DNA of 64,000 nucleotides from Pseudomonas sp. GL-B-19. GTDB taxonomy: Bacteria > Pseudomonadota > Gammaproteobacteria > Pseudomonadales > Pseudomonadaceae. The translations under genes were made by a program, and so were the position numbers. How positions within the stretch are numbered: the stretch's first letter is position 1; each line of letters opens with the position of its first letter. The stretch covers positions 62,001-126,000 of the forward strand of contig NZ_JAHBDK010000012.1 of assembly GCF_019956415.1 (NCBI RefSeq). Reading direction: 5' to 3'. Under the pieces are notes generated by a model that was not told the origin of the DNA, did not search any database, and saw nothing but the letters and a program-made list of their open reading frames with translations. Below are positions 62,859-64,000 of the stretch, in pieces.

Positions 62859-64000
62859 TGACCCACATCGCCCGCATCGAGCAGGAACTCGACAGTTTTC
62901 CGCACACGCTGACGCTTTATCGCGAACAGTTGAAGGGTTGGTTTAACCAGAAGGCGGACCAAGCCAGCCGTGTGGCTGATTTGCCGTCGCTGATGGGCAT
63001 GGAGCGGATCATCCGATTCGGTGATGCCAGCACCACGGTGAGCAGTGGCGACGACGAATTTTTCTCTACCGTCGTGCAGTGCTCGAAGGGTGGAAAGCTA
63101 GAGATCGAGAGCAAGTTCGAATCGGTTTACGACATCCCGTTGGGGAATATCTCGGTTGATGTGATTGCCATGGATGGCGGCGAGAGCAAGTCGATCACGC
63201 TCGATGAAAACGGTAAAGGGCAGTTTAAGGGGACCCCCGGCAAGTTCTACCGTGTTCATGTTCAGAGTGAAGTCACGCCGAAGCAAATCGACAAGCTTTT
63301 TGATTCTTATAAAGGCCTGAGCGCAGCGCTGGAGGGCTGGCTGCGCAGTGAGTGGGCAGGGTTTAAGCCGCAATGGTCACAGTCGACATTTGCGGCCGCC
63401 GGGAACGGATTGCTGGCGGGAGGTTGGGCCGCGGTCATGGGTGTTTGGGATGGTCTGAGCCTTGTCTTTGACATCCTTAAAAATCCTGGTGCTCACCTTG
63501 AACAGCTTGGTAGCAGTGCGCAAAAACTCATCGAGCTGGCGGAGCGATCCCCTGCCGCGATGGAAAAAGCCATGCTGCTGGCAAGTGATGAAGCGGCGCT
63601 TTGTCTGCTGTTTCGTGCCGCGAGTATGTGGCTTTCAGCGTTACCACCTAGCGAAATTGCTGGTAACTCGGCGGAAGTGGCCAGTCACGTCATCGTTACA
63701 GTGCTGATCGATATTCTGATTGCGTCGGCGCTGGCTTTTACGGGTATCGGTGTGCCCGCAGCCGTAGCCTATCTGAAGCTTCGTGGCATCAAGTACGGGA
63801 TGGTGTTGGCGGGTCTCGCGATACGTTTCGTCGAGGCGACTTTCAGCATCCTCACGACCTTCATGAAGTACGTCGACCAGTACAAAGCCGTCGCCGCGCG
63901 CGGTGTCGCGGCAGGTCTGAAAAAAGGCCGGATGCAGTTGCGCTGGGATGCCAAGCGCAACACCACCCTCAAGCAAAACGAACACCACGACAACGTCCCG
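62858..64000 (+). CDS. Partial large protein, probable toxin-like N-terminal region
   Basis: 381 codons open to the window end, no stop. The product begins MTHIARIEQELDSFPHTLTL, has a beta-type domain (SKFESVYDIPLGNISVDVIA), then a hydrophobic region with spans at about residues 180-200 and 285-330 (VTVLIDILIASALAFTG) and ends in a basic tail (KKGRMQLRWDAKRNTTLKQN). An N-terminal region with membrane segments ahead of a long C-terminal part is typical of Rhs or colicin-like type VI effectors in Pseudomonas. The assignment is by resemblance. The actual start may be 62811 or 62840 if the frame is disrupted. Confidence 0.5.
   Translation, partial: MTHIARIEQELDSFPHTLTLYREQLKGWFNQKADQASRVADLPSLMGMERIIRFGDASTTVSSGDDEFFSTVVQCSKGGKLEIESKFESVYDIPLGNISVDVIAMDGGESKSITLDENGKGQFKGTPGKFYRVHVQSEVTPKQIDKLFDSYKGLSAALEGWLRSEWAGFKPQWSQSTFAAAGNGLLAGGWAAVMGVWDGLSLVFDILKNPGAHLEQLGSSAQKLIELAERSPAAMEKAMLLASDEAALCLLFRAASMWLSALPPSEIAGNSAEVASHVIVTVLIDILIASALAFTGIGVPAAVAYLKLRGIKYGMVLAGLAIRFVEATFSILTTFMKYVDQYKAVAARGVAAGLKKGRMQLRWDAKRNTTLKQNEHHDNVP

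Overview
The window looks like a Pseudomonas chromosome, most likely of the P. fluorescens group. This rests on GC-rich codon use, the conserved order thrS-infC-rpmI-rplT-pheS-pheT-ihfA-merR-tRNA-Pro, an AUU-type infC start, Pseudomonas-typical families (DUF6124, DUF1302/DUF1329 lipid cluster) and a long inverted repeat at 48.9 kb of the kind common between genes in this group. The assignment is by recognition, not by database search.

Layout. 0-7 kb: a complete ribose operon (rbsB-A-C-R-K-D) ending in a nucleoside hydrolase with a signal peptide, which would feed the ribose importer from the periplasm. 7-9 kb: small genes (two hypothetical proteins, an I78-type inhibitor lipoprotein, a cold-shock protein, a secreted Cys-rich protein). 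9.4-16.9 kb: the translation/IHF housekeeping cluster, ending in tRNA-Pro(GGG).

16.85-28.99 kb: a 12.1 kb integrated element bounded by a perfect 65-bp direct repeat made from the 3' part of tRNA-Pro. It carries a tyrosine integrase, an overlapping excisionase-like gene, two groups of small phage-type genes, a tail remnant (5'-truncated tape measure, then U-, X- and D-like tail genes) and AT-richer cargo (a PIN-like nuclease and an unknown gene). It also encodes a 269-aa protein with the spacing of proteasome beta-type catalytic residues. I regard this protein as the most unusual item in the window.

29-39 kb: a lower-GC accessory stretch. It holds a transglycosylase-like lipoprotein, an outer-membrane beta-barrel and a decayed paralogue of it, an EAL protein with substituted active-site residues, an AraC regulator, a ToxR/ToxS-like membrane regulator pair and lipoproteins of unknown role.

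39.2-45.6 kb: a tightly packed catabolic operon (quinone oxidoreductase, TauD-type dioxygenase, BKACE, MFS transporter, DsbA-like protein, Rieske ferredoxin, YeiH-type exporter) whose substrate is unknown. 45.7-48.7 kb: a Tle1-like type VI lipase effector with two tandem DUF2931 lipoproteins, probably immunity proteins; a scar of the effector's 3' end lies between them. 49-51 kb: DUF6124 and an AraC-type regulator. 51.2-62.6 kb: a lipid-metabolism cluster (hydrolase, DUF1302, DUF1329, YCF48-like, RND/MMPL, acyl-CoA dehydrogenase, acyl-CoA ligase). The window ends inside the N-terminal part of a large, probably toxin-like protein.
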